A stretch of DNA of 64,000 nucleotides from Polaromonas eurypsychrophila (GTDB lineage: Bacteria > Pseudomonadota > Gammaproteobacteria > Burkholderiales > Burkholderiaceae_C), in contig NZ_BMIG01000001.1 in NCBI RefSeq assembly GCF_014641715.1, positions 372,001 through 436,000 on the forward strand. The letters are read 5' to 3'. This document shows, one piece after another, positions 28,513 through 36,533 of this stretch. Every line of letters starts with the position of its first letter. Position 1 is the stretch's first letter. A program made the position numbers and the translations under genes. A model generated the notes under the pieces. That model was not told the DNA's origin, searched no databases, and saw only the letters and a program-made list of their open reading frames with translations.

Positions 28513-28561
28513 CGCCCATCGCCCATCGCCCATCGCCCATCGCCCATCGCCCATCGCGCAT
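28513..28561. repeat. Heptanucleotide tandem repeat (CGCCCAT)7
   Basis: Six perfect CGCCCAT units are followed by one CGCGCAT unit. It is the only long simple-sequence tract in the window. It lies between the ferredoxin and M14 peptidase genes, upstream of the latter, in otherwise gene-free DNA. Confidence 0.95.
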
Positions 28562-28587
28562 GGGCTGGAGGCTGATTTGGTTTGAAG

Positions 28588-28884
28588 TTACGGGCCAGGC
28601 GGCAGCAGCACCAAATCAGATGCTGGAAAGGCCACGCAGGGCAGGATCCAGCCCTCGGCCTTTTCCTCGGCGCTCAGGCCTGGCCACGCGATGCGGTAGC
28701 TCACCTGACCGCTGGCCAGCCGGCAGACGCAACTGCGGCAGCTGCCGTTGCGGCAGGAGCTTTCGAGAAAAATGCTGGCCTGCAGCGCCGACTGCAGCAG
28801 CGGCCGGCCGGCCGCTGCGTCGAAAGGCTCACCGTCCGGCAGCAGGCGCGCGCTGTAAACCGGATCGGTAGACGTCTTCGTCAT
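28588..28884 (-). CDS. [2Fe-2S] ferredoxin-like protein
   Basis: A 98-residue plant-type ferredoxin. The cluster motif CRNGSCRSC (Cys-x4-Cys-x2-Cys) is at about residues 44-52, and the fourth cysteine is in WILPCVAF. It lacks any fused reductase domain. Adjacent genes do not name its redox partner. Confidence 0.85.
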   Translation of the reverse strand: MTKTSTDPVYSARLLPDGEPFDAAAGRPLLQSALQASIFLESSCRNGSCRSCVCRLASGQVSYRIAWPGLSAEEKAEGWILPCVAFPASDLVLLPPGP

Positions 28885-28976
28885 GGCCTGAAGTTTAGGG
28901 GTCCGGGCATCAGGGCGGTTTTCATTTGCTGCGACAATCCGGGTCCCCCAGCAACGATTCTCCCAGAGCCTCTTTC

Positions 28977-29495
28977 ATGTCCAGCTACCAAGTCCGACCC
29001 GCTACCGTGCGCGATGCCAAAGCCATTGCCGAAATCAACGCCACCTCCTCACGCGCCGCCTACCAGGGACTGGTTCCCGACGACCAGCTCGGTACCCTGT
29101 CCATTGACAAGCGCCAGCAGTTCTGGCGCGATGCCATCGAGTACATGGAGCCGCAGGTGCAGGTCGCCACCGATGGCGATAAGGTCGTGGGTTTTGTCGG
29201 GTTCGACCGTTCGCGCGACAAGGGCACACCTTCAGCCTGCGGCGAAATTTGGGCCATTTATGTGGACCCGGCACACTGGAACCAGGGTGTGGGCGTGGCT
29301 CTGTGGGACGCCGCCAACGACGGGCTCAAGGAAGAAGGCTGCACCAAGGTCACCGTCTGGGTGCCGGTGCGCAATGAGCGCGCACTGCGCTTTCACGAAC
29401 ACGCCGGTTTCAAGCGTGAGATGGCATCGCTGAAAACCGTGCTCGTGGGCACCGTGAAGCTCGAAGAAATACGCCTGAGGCGCGACGTCGGCTGA
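28977..29495 (+). CDS. GNAT-family N-acetyltransferase
   Basis: A 172-residue acetyltransferase. The acetyl-CoA binding region is IWAIYVDPAHWNQGVGVALWDAA, matching the V-x-P-x-x-x-x-x-G-x-G/A motif, followed by VWVPVRNERALRFHEHAGFKRE. The start at 28977 (MSSYQVRPATVRDAK) suits the family. Substrate is unknown. It is divergent from the ferredoxin gene. Confidence 0.85.
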   Translation: MSSYQVRPATVRDAKAIAEINATSSRAAYQGLVPDDQLGTLSIDKRQQFWRDAIEYMEPQVQVATDGDKVVGFVGFDRSRDKGTPSACGEIWAIYVDPAHWNQGVGVALWDAANDGLKEEGCTKVTVWVPVRNERALRFHEHAGFKREMASLKTVLVGTVKLEEIRLRRDVG

Positions 29496-29507
29496 ACCTC
29501 GGCTGTC

Positions 29508-29664
29508 TCAGGAGGGCACGTCCAGCACGCGCTCCTCGTCGGGAATCACCGACATGTCTTCGTCCGGCGACAGCGGCAGGTCTTCGGTGTCTTCGGCCAA
29601 GCCGGTCTCGTCCGGGTTGACTTCGCGCGGTCGTCCTTCATGTGTGCTGGCGGAAAAATGGGTC
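29508..29664 (-). pseudogene. Small acidic protein gene with an apparent frameshift
   Basis: The minus strand encodes a clearly protein-like acidic stretch, REVNPDETGLAEDTEDLP followed by LSPDEDMSVIPDEERVLD, up to a TGA at 29508-29510. That frame has no ATG, GTG or TTG near its front. The best start, ATG at 29664 with GGAG seven bases before it, is in another frame and stops after MTHFSAST. A one-base indel near 29640 would join the two. It is either a decayed gene, a sequencing error, or a gene started at a rare codon. Confidence 0.5.
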
Positions 29665-29738
29665 ATGGTCATGCTCCGGTTAAGGCCCTATCTTGCGCGT
29701 CCCCCGGCAAGACCCCCCTAGGAAAACCATGCCAGTTC

Positions 29739-29758
29739 CTGTCGGTGCCGACCGACAG
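29739..29758. promoter_or_regulatory. Perfect inverted repeat, possible operator
   Basis: CTGTCGGT and ACCGACAG flank GCCG. It lies about 75 bases upstream of the frameshifted small gene and could be an operator or a hairpin; nothing else identifies it. Confidence 0.35.
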
Positions 29759-29772
29759 ACTTTTGCACGACA

Positions 29773-29826
29773 TTTCTAGGCTTTTTCCCATAGCCAGCAA
29801 GGATTGACAGCTACAAATTCAGTAGC
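29773..29826 (+). repeat. Family A repeat, copy 8
   Basis: Arm GCTACAAATTCAGTAGC at 29810-29826 with tail containing TTTTTCCCATAGCCAGCAAG. It sits in the leader of the O6-alkylguanine transferase gene. Confidence 0.65.
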
Positions 29827-29870
29827 AAGTTTCGCGCTGTTGCGGCGGCGTGGAGCGGTCTTGTATTAGG

Positions 29871-30434
29871 ATGTCCGTTAGCTTGAGCGCCGCCACCCCC
29901 ACCGTCTTTTTTGCACTGTTCGACACCGCCGTCGGCGCTTGTGGCATTGCCTGGGGCGACGCGGGAATTTGCGGCATGCAGTTGCCGGAAGCTGACGCCG
30001 CGCAAACACGCGTGCGCATGGGCCAGCGTTTTCCTGCAGCGGCCGAGGCTGCCCCTGGCGAGGCGGTACAAGTGGCCATTGGCGGCATCCGCGCCATGTT
30101 GCGCGGCGAGGCGCACGCGCTGGATGCGATAGTCTTCGACATGCGCGGCGTGCCGGCCTTTTACCAACGCGTGTACGCCGTCGCGCGTGCCATACCGCCG
30201 GGCCAGACCCTGACCTATGGCGAAGTGGCGGCCCGGCTCGGCGAGCCCGGCGCCGCGCGCGCTGTCGGGCAGGCGCTGGGGCGCAACCCGTTTGCGCCGG
30301 TGGTGCCCTGCCACCGCGTGCTGGCTGCAGGTGACAAGCCGGGCGGATTTTCCGCGAGCGGCGGCATTCGCACCAAGCTGCGGCTCCTGATCATCGAAGG
30401 CGCGATGCGCGGCACACCGGGTCTGTTCGACTGA
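29871..30434 (+). CDS. ogt: Methylated-DNA--[protein]-cysteine S-methyltransferase
   Basis: A 187-residue suicide DNA repair protein that takes the alkyl group from O6-alkylguanine onto its own cysteine. The active site PCHRV is in NPFAPVVPCHRVLAAG, with the helix-turn-helix region PPGQTLTYGEVAARLGEPGAARAVGQAL before it. It lacks an Ada N-terminal domain, so it is of the Ogt type. ATG 29871 is chosen; an in-frame GTG at 29850 is also possible. Confidence 0.92.
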   Translation: MSVSLSAATPTVFFALFDTAVGACGIAWGDAGICGMQLPEADAAQTRVRMGQRFPAAAEAAPGEAVQVAIGGIRAMLRGEAHALDAIVFDMRGVPAFYQRVYAVARAIPPGQTLTYGEVAARLGEPGAARAVGQALGRNPFAPVVPCHRVLAAGDKPGGFSASGGIRTKLRLLIIEGAMRGTPGLFD

Positions 30435-30444
30435 CTAGCTGCCT

Positions 30445-30453
30445 TGTCCTACA
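30445..30453 (+). promoter_or_regulatory. TGTCCTACA motif upstream of the DUF883 gene
   Basis: Exact copy of a 9-base motif that recurs upstream of several genes in this window. It lies 125 bases before the DUF883 start. Confidence 0.5.
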
Positions 30454-30578
30454 GTCGAGTCATCCCCTTGCGCACAGGCAAGCCGGGATCGCTGTCTCAA
30501 AGTAAAGAAAGCGTTCACCAGCCGGCCTCCGCCGGCGCTGTGGGCAGACTGCAAGCTCTTACTTTGAAGGAATTCATC

Positions 30579-30932
30579 ATGGAAACATCCAATGGCACCT
30601 CCAGCGGCATCAGCAGCGGCGAAAGCGCCTTGTTGCGTGGCGTCAGCCAGGCCGGCAGCTCGCTGCACAACACCATCGACAAGGTCGCCGAGCCGGCCCG
30701 CACCACCGTGGACCGTGCCGCTACTGTGGCTCACAACACGGTGGACAAACTCGCCAGCGGCGCCAGCAGCGTGGCCGGCAAATTCAGCGACCAGGCGCAC
30801 CGTTTCACCGATGCACCGTTGCAGGCCGTGGATTACTCCAAGGCCTACATCAAAGACCATCCACTGCAGGCCGTTGGTGCCGCGCTGCTGGTGGGGCTGA
30901 TCTTCGGCCGCCTGACCGCCAGCCGCCATTGA
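30579..30932 (+). CDS. DUF883 (ElaB/YqjD-like) membrane-anchored protein
   Basis: A 117-residue protein. Most of it is an amphipathic helical region rich in Ala, Ser, Thr and Asp; the C-terminus is a short membrane anchor, LQAVGAALLVGLIFGRLTASR, typical of DUF883 proteins. In E. coli the relatives ElaB and YqjD are stress- and stationary-phase-induced and YqjD binds ribosomes at the membrane. The start at 30579 has GAAGGA upstream. The leader of about 125 bases begins with the TGTCCTACA motif. Confidence 0.85.
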   Translation: METSNGTSSGISSGESALLRGVSQAGSSLHNTIDKVAEPARTTVDRAATVAHNTVDKLASGASSVAGKFSDQAHRFTDAPLQAVDYSKAYIKDHPLQAVGAALLVGLIFGRLTASRH

Positions 30933-30941
30933 CCTGCGCGA

Positions 30942-32069
30942 TCAGGAAACGGTCACCAGCCGCAGGCAGGTGATTTCGGACGGCGCGCCGAAGCGTTTCG
31001 GCGGCCCCCAATAACCGGTGCCCCGGCTGGTGTAAATCCACAGATTTTCAAGCCGGTGTAATCCTGCAGTAAACGGTTGCTGGAAGCGAACGAACAAGCC
31101 CCAGGGCCAGAACTGGCCGCCATGAGTATGACCCGAGAGTTGCAGATCAAAGCCGGCTTTTTCCGCTTCGACAGCGCTGCGTGGCTGGTGCGCCAGCAAC
31201 AACCTGAACGCCGCATTGGCCGGTGAACCAGCCAGCGCCGCATGCGGGTCGCTGCGGTGTGAACTGTCAAAATGGCCGGCGCTCCAGTCTGCGACACCGG
31301 CCAAGACCAGGCCGTGGGGCAGCACCACATGTTCATTCATCAGCACCCGCACGCCGAGGCGGTTCAGCTCCTGGATCCAGGCGTGGGCGCCTGAATAATA
31401 CTCGTGGTTGCCAGTGACGAAGTAGGTGCCATGCACCGACGACAAGCCAGCCAGCGGCGCCACATGCGGGGCCAGGTCTGCCACCGTGCCATCCACCAGA
31501 TCGCCAGTCACTGCCACCATGTCCACCTGCAGTTCGTTGACCACGTTCACTATGGCTTGCAGGTAGCCGCGCTTGATGGTGGGCCCGACATGGATGTCGC
31601 TGATCTGTGCAATCGAAAAACCATGCAGGGCGGTCGGCAGGCCGACTATCGGCACCTCGACCCGGACCACAGCGGCGGTGCGCCTGGCGTTGAAAAAACC
31701 TAAAAAAGTCATCAGCAGCCCGAGCAGCGCAACCGCCGCTGCTGATCCTGCGTTGAGGCCTGGCCATGAAAAAGTACCCGGACGTACCAGAAGCCACAGC
31801 CAGCCTGCGAGCAGAGCGGCCTCGCGCAGCAGGCTCAAGACAAACACCGACGAGAACAGGCCCATGAATAACATGCCGGTCCAGGTCACGCGGTCGGCCA
31901 GCAGCGGAGACTTGAAGCGCCGCGCCGTAAGGCCCATCGGCATCAGCACCATGGATGCCAGCAGGCTCAAGCCCAGCAGCAGCTGGGCGACAGGCCAAGC
32001 TGCCAGCGCGGGGATCAGGCGGACGCCCAGGTAGGCGTGCAGAAAAAGGGAAAAGAAAAACAGAGACAT
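30942..32069 (-). CDS. Membrane metallophosphoesterase (YkuE/YaeI-like)
   Basis: A 375-residue protein with four to five hydrophobic helices in residues 1-130 and a C-terminal calcineurin-like phosphoesterase domain. The metal-binding motifs are all present: SDIHVGP, TGDLVDG, TGNHEYY and SGHTHGGQ. Family members act on phospholipids or UDP-linked lipids, but substrate cannot be assigned. The start at 32069 (MSLFFFSLF) removes a 12-residue extension with no support. Confidence 0.88.
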   Translation of the reverse strand: MSLFFFSLFLHAYLGVRLIPALAAWPVAQLLLGLSLLASMVLMPMGLTARRFKSPLLADRVTWTGMLFMGLFSSVFVLSLLREAALLAGWLWLLVRPGTFSWPGLNAGSAAAVALLGLLMTFLGFFNARRTAAVVRVEVPIVGLPTALHGFSIAQISDIHVGPTIKRGYLQAIVNVVNELQVDMVAVTGDLVDGTVADLAPHVAPLAGLSSVHGTYFVTGNHEYYSGAHAWIQELNRLGVRVLMNEHVVLPHGLVLAGVADWSAGHFDSSHRSDPHAALAGSPANAAFRLLLAHQPRSAVEAEKAGFDLQLSGHTHGGQFWPWGLFVRFQQPFTAGLHRLENLWIYTSRGTGYWGPPKRFGAPSEITCLRLVTVS

Positions 32070-32154
32070 GGGTGCTCGCAGGGGCAACGTCGGTTGGCGC
32101 CCCAAGGATGTGGCAGCAAACTCTTGAAATACAAGCGCCGACTACAAGGGCCGG

Positions 32155-32574
32155 TTAGGCGGCCGGGCGCGAACCCCAGGCTTGAACTGCAGCATATCCC
32201 GCCAACGCACTGCCGCAGGACAGCGCTGCGCCCCAGGCCATGTCCACCAGCGTCAGCTGCCATGGCCAGCCCTTGAGCGTGGCGAGGTTGCTCAGGTCGT
32301 AGGTGCCATAGGCCAGCAGGCCAAAAAACGCGGCGAGTGCGGCGCAATTTATCCACCTTTGTTTTTCCAGGCCGGGGCGCACGGCAAATACCACCAGGCC
32401 GACCGGGTACAGCAGGTAAAACAGCGCCGCCGGCAGCAGCAGCGGCTGCTCCCGCATCAGCGGACCGATCCAGGCCTGGTAAGAGCCGGTCATCAGCAGG
32501 CCCAGCCAGAGCATGTCGGCGGCCAGAAAAAACACCAAGGTGCCAGCGTAAGCGATCAGCGAGTTTTTTATCAT
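32155..32574 (-). CDS. DUF2177 family membrane protein
   Basis: A 139-residue integral membrane protein with four hydrophobic segments (about 7-28, 45-65, 78-95 and 108-130). The sequences ADMLWLGLLM and LVDMAWGAALS are typical of DUF2177. Function is unknown. It is divergent from the DUF808 gene. Confidence 0.85.
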   Translation of the reverse strand: MIKNSLIAYAGTLVFFLAADMLWLGLLMTGSYQAWIGPLMREQPLLLPAALFYLLYPVGLVVFAVRPGLEKQRWINCAALAAFFGLLAYGTYDLSNLATLKGWPWQLTLVDMAWGAALSCGSALAGYAAVQAWGSRPAA

Positions 32575-32655
32575 CCGGTCATTGTGTACCGGCGCAGCAA
32601 AGCCTGCTTTCCTGCTGCGACAATGGTCAGCCCATCACTTTTCCGGTAAATCCCC

Positions 32656-33576
32656 ATGGCCAGCAGCCTGTTTGCATTGCTTGACGATATCGCCACCGTG
32701 CTTGACGACGTGGCCTTGCTGACCAAAGTCGCGGCCAAGAAAAGTGCGGGTGTTCTTGGTGATGACCTGGCGCTCAATGCGCAGCAGGTCGCCGGCGTCA
32801 AGGCCGAGCGCGAGTTGCCGGTGGTCTGGGCTGTCGCTAAAGGCTCATTTCTGAACAAAGCCATTCTGGTGCCGGCCGCGCTGGCGATCAGCGCGTTTGC
32901 GCCTTGGTCCGTCACGCCACTGCTGATGGTCGGTGGGGCTTTTCTTTGCTACGAGGGTTTCGAGAAACTCGCGCACAAGTTTTTGCACAGCAAGGCCGAG
33001 GATGCGGCGCATGAGAAGAAACTGCTGGAAGCGCTGGCCGACCCTACCGTGGACCTGGTGGCGGCCGAGAAAGACAAGATCAAGGGTGCGGTGCGCACCG
33101 ACTTCATTCTGTCGGCTGAAATCATTGCGATCACGCTGGGCACGGTGCAGGACAGCGCTTTCCTCACCCAGATCAGCGTGCTCAGCGGCATCGCCATCTT
33201 GATGACCGTCGGCGTTTACGGCCTGGTCGCCGGCATCGTCAAGCTCGACGACGGCGGCCTGCACCTGAGCAAAAAAACCGGTGCCCTGCGCGCGCTGGGT
33301 GTGGGCATTCTGGCCACCGCACCCTGGCTCATGAAGGGCCTGTCGGTGGCCGGCACCGCCGCCATGTTTTTGGTGGGCGGCGGCATCCTGACCCACGGTA
33401 TCCCGGCCCTGGACCATGCCATCGAGGCCCTGTCTGCAGCCGCCGGCACGGTGCTGGGCGCCATCACCCTCCTGCTGGCTGATGCGGTGGTTGGCATCGC
33501 GGCCGGCGCGCTGGTGCTGGCCGCGGTGACACTTGTCAAACGCCTGCTGCCAAAACGCAGCGCGCCAGCGGCTTGA
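32656..33576 (+). CDS. DUF808 (YedI-like) membrane protein
   Basis: A 306-residue inner-membrane protein recognised by its N-terminus (LFALLDDIATVLDDVALLTK) and GGAFLCYEGFEKLAHK, hallmarks of DUF808. Several hydrophobic helices follow. The E. coli relative YedI has no assigned activity. The ATG has CGGTAAAT upstream and no strong ribosome-binding site. Confidence 0.88.
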   Translation: MASSLFALLDDIATVLDDVALLTKVAAKKSAGVLGDDLALNAQQVAGVKAERELPVVWAVAKGSFLNKAILVPAALAISAFAPWSVTPLLMVGGAFLCYEGFEKLAHKFLHSKAEDAAHEKKLLEALADPTVDLVAAEKDKIKGAVRTDFILSAEIIAITLGTVQDSAFLTQISVLSGIAILMTVGVYGLVAGIVKLDDGGLHLSKKTGALRALGVGILATAPWLMKGLSVAGTAAMFLVGGGILTHGIPALDHAIEALSAAAGTVLGAITLLLADAVVGIAAGALVLAAVTLVKRLLPKRSAPAA

Positions 33577-33606
33577 CCCCTTTTTTTCTTTTCAAGGACC
33601 TTTCTC

Positions 33607-34116
33607 ATGACCCTCTCGATGTATCAGGCTTCCGTTCCCGTATTCAAGCAAATGCTGGGCGCGCTCAGCGCCGTGCTGGCCAAAGCCGAAGCCCATGCTG
33701 TGGCGAAAAAAATCGAGCCCAATGCCTTGTTGCAGGCCCGTCTGTTCCCCGACATGTTTGCCCTGCTGCGCCAGGTGCAGATTGCCTGCGACTTCGCCAA
33801 AGGGGTGTCGGCGCGTCTGGCCGGCGCAGAGGTGCCGGGTTTTGAGGACAAGGAAGAGACTTTTGCCGATCTGCAGGCGCGGATTGAAAAAACGCTGGCC
33901 TTTGTAACCAGCCTGGAGGTTTCCCAAATCGATGGCAGCGAAGAGCGCCGCATCGTAACGCAGGCCGGCACACCCAAGGAAAAAATCTTCACCGGCCAGT
34001 CCTACCTGCTGAACTATGGTTTGCCGCATTTCTTTTTTCACACCACCACGGCCTATGCCATCCTGCGCAACAGTGGTGTCGACGTGGGCAAAAAGGACTA
34101 CGTCGGAACTTATTGA
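33607..34116 (+). CDS. DUF1993 family protein
   Basis: A 169-residue cytoplasmic protein of the DUF1993 family, which has the four-helix DinB-like fold. Signatures are YQASVPVFKQMLGAL, LLQARLFPDMFALLRQVQIACDFAKG and NYGLPHFFFHTTTAYAILR with conserved histidines that could bind metal. AAGGA precedes the start. It follows the DUF808 gene by 30 bp, so both may be one transcript. A hairpin follows the stop. Confidence 0.88.
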   Translation: MTLSMYQASVPVFKQMLGALSAVLAKAEAHAVAKKIEPNALLQARLFPDMFALLRQVQIACDFAKGVSARLAGAEVPGFEDKEETFADLQARIEKTLAFVTSLEVSQIDGSEERRIVTQAGTPKEKIFTGQSYLLNYGLPHFFFHTTTAYAILRNSGVDVGKKDYVGTY

Positions 34117-34319
34117 TCGGGCTTGCTGTAGCCCGATAGTTTGCCGGCTGTTAACCGCGACGGCCGGGGCCAGGGCGCGGAGGTTTCGTCGAGGTGGTTT
34201 TGCGAACCTTGGGCAAATGGCCATGCCTTCGGTGCCAGCAGTCGGCCGTCCTGAGCTGGTGCGCCCTGATGGCTGGGTCGTCGGGGATCAGCGGTGTGAG
34301 GGGCAGGGGGCCGAGCCAT
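34110..34319 (-). CDS. Possible small protein of uncertain frame
   Basis: An ATG at 34319 follows a very good ribosome-binding site (AAGGAG, five bases before) and a TGTCCTACA-like motif 75 bases upstream, and would give a 69-residue proline-rich protein. However, an overlapping frame (34151-34411, 86 residues) has more GC-biased third positions and reads TPWLGPLPLTPLIPDD. Either frame, both, or neither may be real; I recognise no family. The 425-bp DUF1993-dusC gap otherwise holds a terminator and a family A repeat. Confidence 0.3.
   Translation of the reverse strand: MARPPAPHTADPRRPSHQGAPAQDGRLLAPKAWPFAQGSQNHLDETSAPWPRPSRLTAGKLSGYSKPDQ
34116..34137 (+). terminator. Hairpin after the DUF1993 gene
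   Basis: ATCGGGCT and AGCCCGAT flank TGCTGT, directly after the stop codon. There is only a short T-rich stretch after it (AGTTTG), so termination is plausible but not certain. Confidence 0.55.
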
Positions 34320-34392
34320 GGTGTCTCCTTCGATGAAACAACAAATCTATGCGCCGCTCCAGCCGCACACTGTAAGAAGTCCCTGCCATCCG

Positions 34393-34401
34393 TGTAGGAC
34401 G
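34393..34401 (-). promoter_or_regulatory. TGTCCTACA-like motif (8 of 9)
   Basis: The minus strand reads CGTCCTACA. It faces the possible small gene starting at 34319 and is adjacent to a family A repeat. Confidence 0.4.
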
Positions 34402-34417
34402 GGAAGGCCAATCAGGC

Positions 34418-34476
34418 GCTATCAAAAACAGAGCTTTGGATGTACAACTGCCAAGGGCTGGAGAACTTTTTGATTC
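34418..34476 (-). repeat. Family A repeat, copy 9
   Basis: Arm GCTATCAAAAACAGAGC at 34418-34434, tail with CCAAGGGCTGGAGAACTTTT to 34476. Orientation is arm first on the plus strand. It is in the leader region of dusC. Confidence 0.75.
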
Positions 34477-34541
34477 ATAAACAGAGGCAGCGCAGTGTTG
34501 GTAAGGGCTTTCCGCCCGGCACCGCGCCGTAGCATTACCCC

Positions 34542-35540
34542 ATGACCATCTTGCTGGCGCCCATGGAAGGGCTTTTGGATTTCGTACTGCGTGACATTCT
34601 CACGCGGGCCGGCGGCGTGGACCGCTGTGTCTCGGAGTTCATCCGTATCACCGACCAGTTGTTGCCCGAGCGTGTCTTCACCCGCATCGTGCCCGAGCTG
34701 TTGAACGGCGGGTGCACGCTGGCCGGCGTGCCGGTGCGTGCGCAACTGCTGGGGTCGGACCCGGTGTGTATGGCGGAGAACGCCGCGCGGCTCGCGGCGC
34801 TGGGCCCGGCCGGCATCGACCTGAACTTCGGCTGCCCCGCCAACATCGTCAATCGCCACGGCGGCGGTGCGGCCCTGCTGAAGGAGCCGGACACCCTGGC
34901 CGCGATTGTGTCGGCGGTGCGGCGCGCCGTGCCGGCGCACCTGCCGGTGTCGGCCAAGATGCGCCTGGGCTACCACGACGATGCGCTGGCAGTTGCGTGT
35001 GCACAGGCGATTGCCAGCGGCGGTGCCGACGAACTGGTGGTGCACGCACGCACCAAAGCGCAGGCCTACCGGCCGCCCGCCTACTGGGAACGCATCGCCG
35101 ACATCCGTGCGGCAGTTGCCATCCCGGTGGTGGCCAACGGCGAGATCTGGACCGTGGACGATGCGCGCCGCTGCCGCGAGGCCTCGGGTTGCGACATGTT
35201 GATGATTGGCCGCGGCGCGGTGGCCGACCCCGGACTGGGTCGGGCCATCAAGGCATCGATGGGTAACGGCCATGCGCAGGTGCTCGGCTGGCCGACGCTG
35301 GTGCCACTGCTGGCTGATTTCTGGCACCTGATCTGCACCCGGCTTGATGCGCGCTCGCGGCCCGGACGGCTCAAGCAGTGGCTCAATTTCTTGCGCCGGC
35401 GTTTCCCGGAAGCGGAAATTGCTTACCAGTCGCTCAAGACCATCAACGACCCGGCGCTGATCGACCAGTGGTTGGCGGGCGAGGTCCAGGCGCATGTCGC
35501 TGAGCCCCCAAGCCCGTCGCGCTTGCTGCAAGCCGCCTGA
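34542..35540 (+). CDS. dusC: tRNA-dihydrouridine(16) synthase
   Basis: A 332-residue FMN enzyme that reduces uridine in the tRNA D-loop. LLAPMEGLLDFVLR at the N-terminus, GIDLNFGCPANIVNRHGGGAALL with the catalytic cysteine, and GELVVHARTK-like (here ADELVVHARTKAQ) and MLMIGRGAVADPGL are Dus signatures. The LDFVLRDILTRAGGVDRCVSEFIRI start is of the DusC subgroup. Start has no clear ribosome-binding site. It is convergent with the Nudix gene. Confidence 0.93.
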   Translation: MTILLAPMEGLLDFVLRDILTRAGGVDRCVSEFIRITDQLLPERVFTRIVPELLNGGCTLAGVPVRAQLLGSDPVCMAENAARLAALGPAGIDLNFGCPANIVNRHGGGAALLKEPDTLAAIVSAVRRAVPAHLPVSAKMRLGYHDDALAVACAQAIASGGADELVVHARTKAQAYRPPAYWERIADIRAAVAIPVVANGEIWTVDDARRCREASGCDMLMIGRGAVADPGLGRAIKASMGNGHAQVLGWPTLVPLLADFWHLICTRLDARSRPGRLKQWLNFLRRRFPEAEIAYQSLKTINDPALIDQWLAGEVQAHVAEPPSPSRLLQAA

Positions 35541-35551
35541 GCGCACACGCA

Positions 35552-36427
35552 TCAGGCAAACAAGCCCTCAAAACCGGTCGCCGGCTCAAAACGTTTGTTG
35601 CGGTAGTGCAGCCGGGTTGGGCCGGGCAAGGCCGCCTCACGCACCGTATGCCGCGCATCGCCGGGGTAACAAATCATGCGCTCGCCGTTGTCGTCGAAGG
35701 ATTCGGGCTGGATCACCGGTGGCCGCCGCGCACGCGCGGCGGCCAGCACGCTGTCCACCGTGCTGTGTCGTGCCAGGTGCGCCAGGCTCATGATCTGCGG
35801 CGGCGCCAGCTCGATCTGACCGGTCCAGTATTGCTGCAGCGCTTGGCGCGGGCTGAGCCAGGTGCTTTCGGTGGTTTCAAAGTCGTCGTGGCGCGCCACC
35901 TGGCCGTCCGGCACCGCCGCGACAAAAAAGCGGGTGTCGAAACGCTTGTTCATGACCGAGGGTCGGGCCGGTGTGATCCAGCGCGACCAGGGCAGGACGC
36001 TGCGGGTCTGCAGGCGCAGTGCCATCTGCGCCAGCAGGGCATTGAAGCCCAGGCCGCCCCGCAGCAGCGCAGCGGCCTGTGTGGCGGGCTGAGCAGAGCC
36101 ACTTTGCGCAAACAGCACGCCGCATTCCTCAAAGGCTTCACGCAGCGCCGCCACATACAGGGCGCCGGCGGTCGTCTCGCTGATGTCGGCTTCGCCCAGA
36201 CCGCCGTGTAGCGCGTCCAGTGGCTGGTCCCCGTGCGCGGCCATGTCGAGATCGGCATCGGCCGCGTCGACCTTGCCGCCGGGAAAAACATAGGCCCCGC
36301 CAAGCACATCGGACAGGCCGTGGCGCTTCATCAGAAACACCTCCAGGCCAGCCGGCGCATCACGCAGAAGTACCACGGTGGCGGCGGGGCGCGGCGGGGT
36401 GGTGACGGTTTCAAGATTCAGTTCCAT
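35552..36427 (-). CDS. Nudix hydrolase
   Basis: A 291-residue NUDIX protein. The box is split by an insertion, as in the NUDT7/NUDT19 type: GGAYVFPGGKVDAADAD, then AALREAFEECGVLFA with the metal-binding glutamates. Substrates of this long form include CoA derivatives and other nucleoside diphosphates. It is divergent from the SDR gene at 36534. Confidence 0.85.
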   Translation of the reverse strand: MELNLETVTTPPRPAATVVLLRDAPAGLEVFLMKRHGLSDVLGGAYVFPGGKVDAADADLDMAAHGDQPLDALHGGLGEADISETTAGALYVAALREAFEECGVLFAQSGSAQPATQAAALLRGGLGFNALLAQMALRLQTRSVLPWSRWITPARPSVMNKRFDTRFFVAAVPDGQVARHDDFETTESTWLSPRQALQQYWTGQIELAPPQIMSLAHLARHSTVDSVLAAARARRPPVIQPESFDDNGERMICYPGDARHTVREAALPGPTRLHYRNKRFEPATGFEGLFA

Positions 36428-36533
36428 GCGGGCTTTCAGGCGAAAGGGAGGCGGTCCATTACAGTACGGCCTGACGTCCTAGGCTACCAGAGCCCGGGCC
36501 ATCCAACGATCACCAGAAAGACAGGAGACAGCA

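Noticed and set aside
28513-28561. CRISPR array
   Set aside because: The units are contiguous 7-mers without spacers; there are no cas genes.
34422-35552. 376-residue minus-strand open frame opposite dusC
   Set aside because: Antisense shadow; dusC motifs and length on the plus strand are unambiguous.
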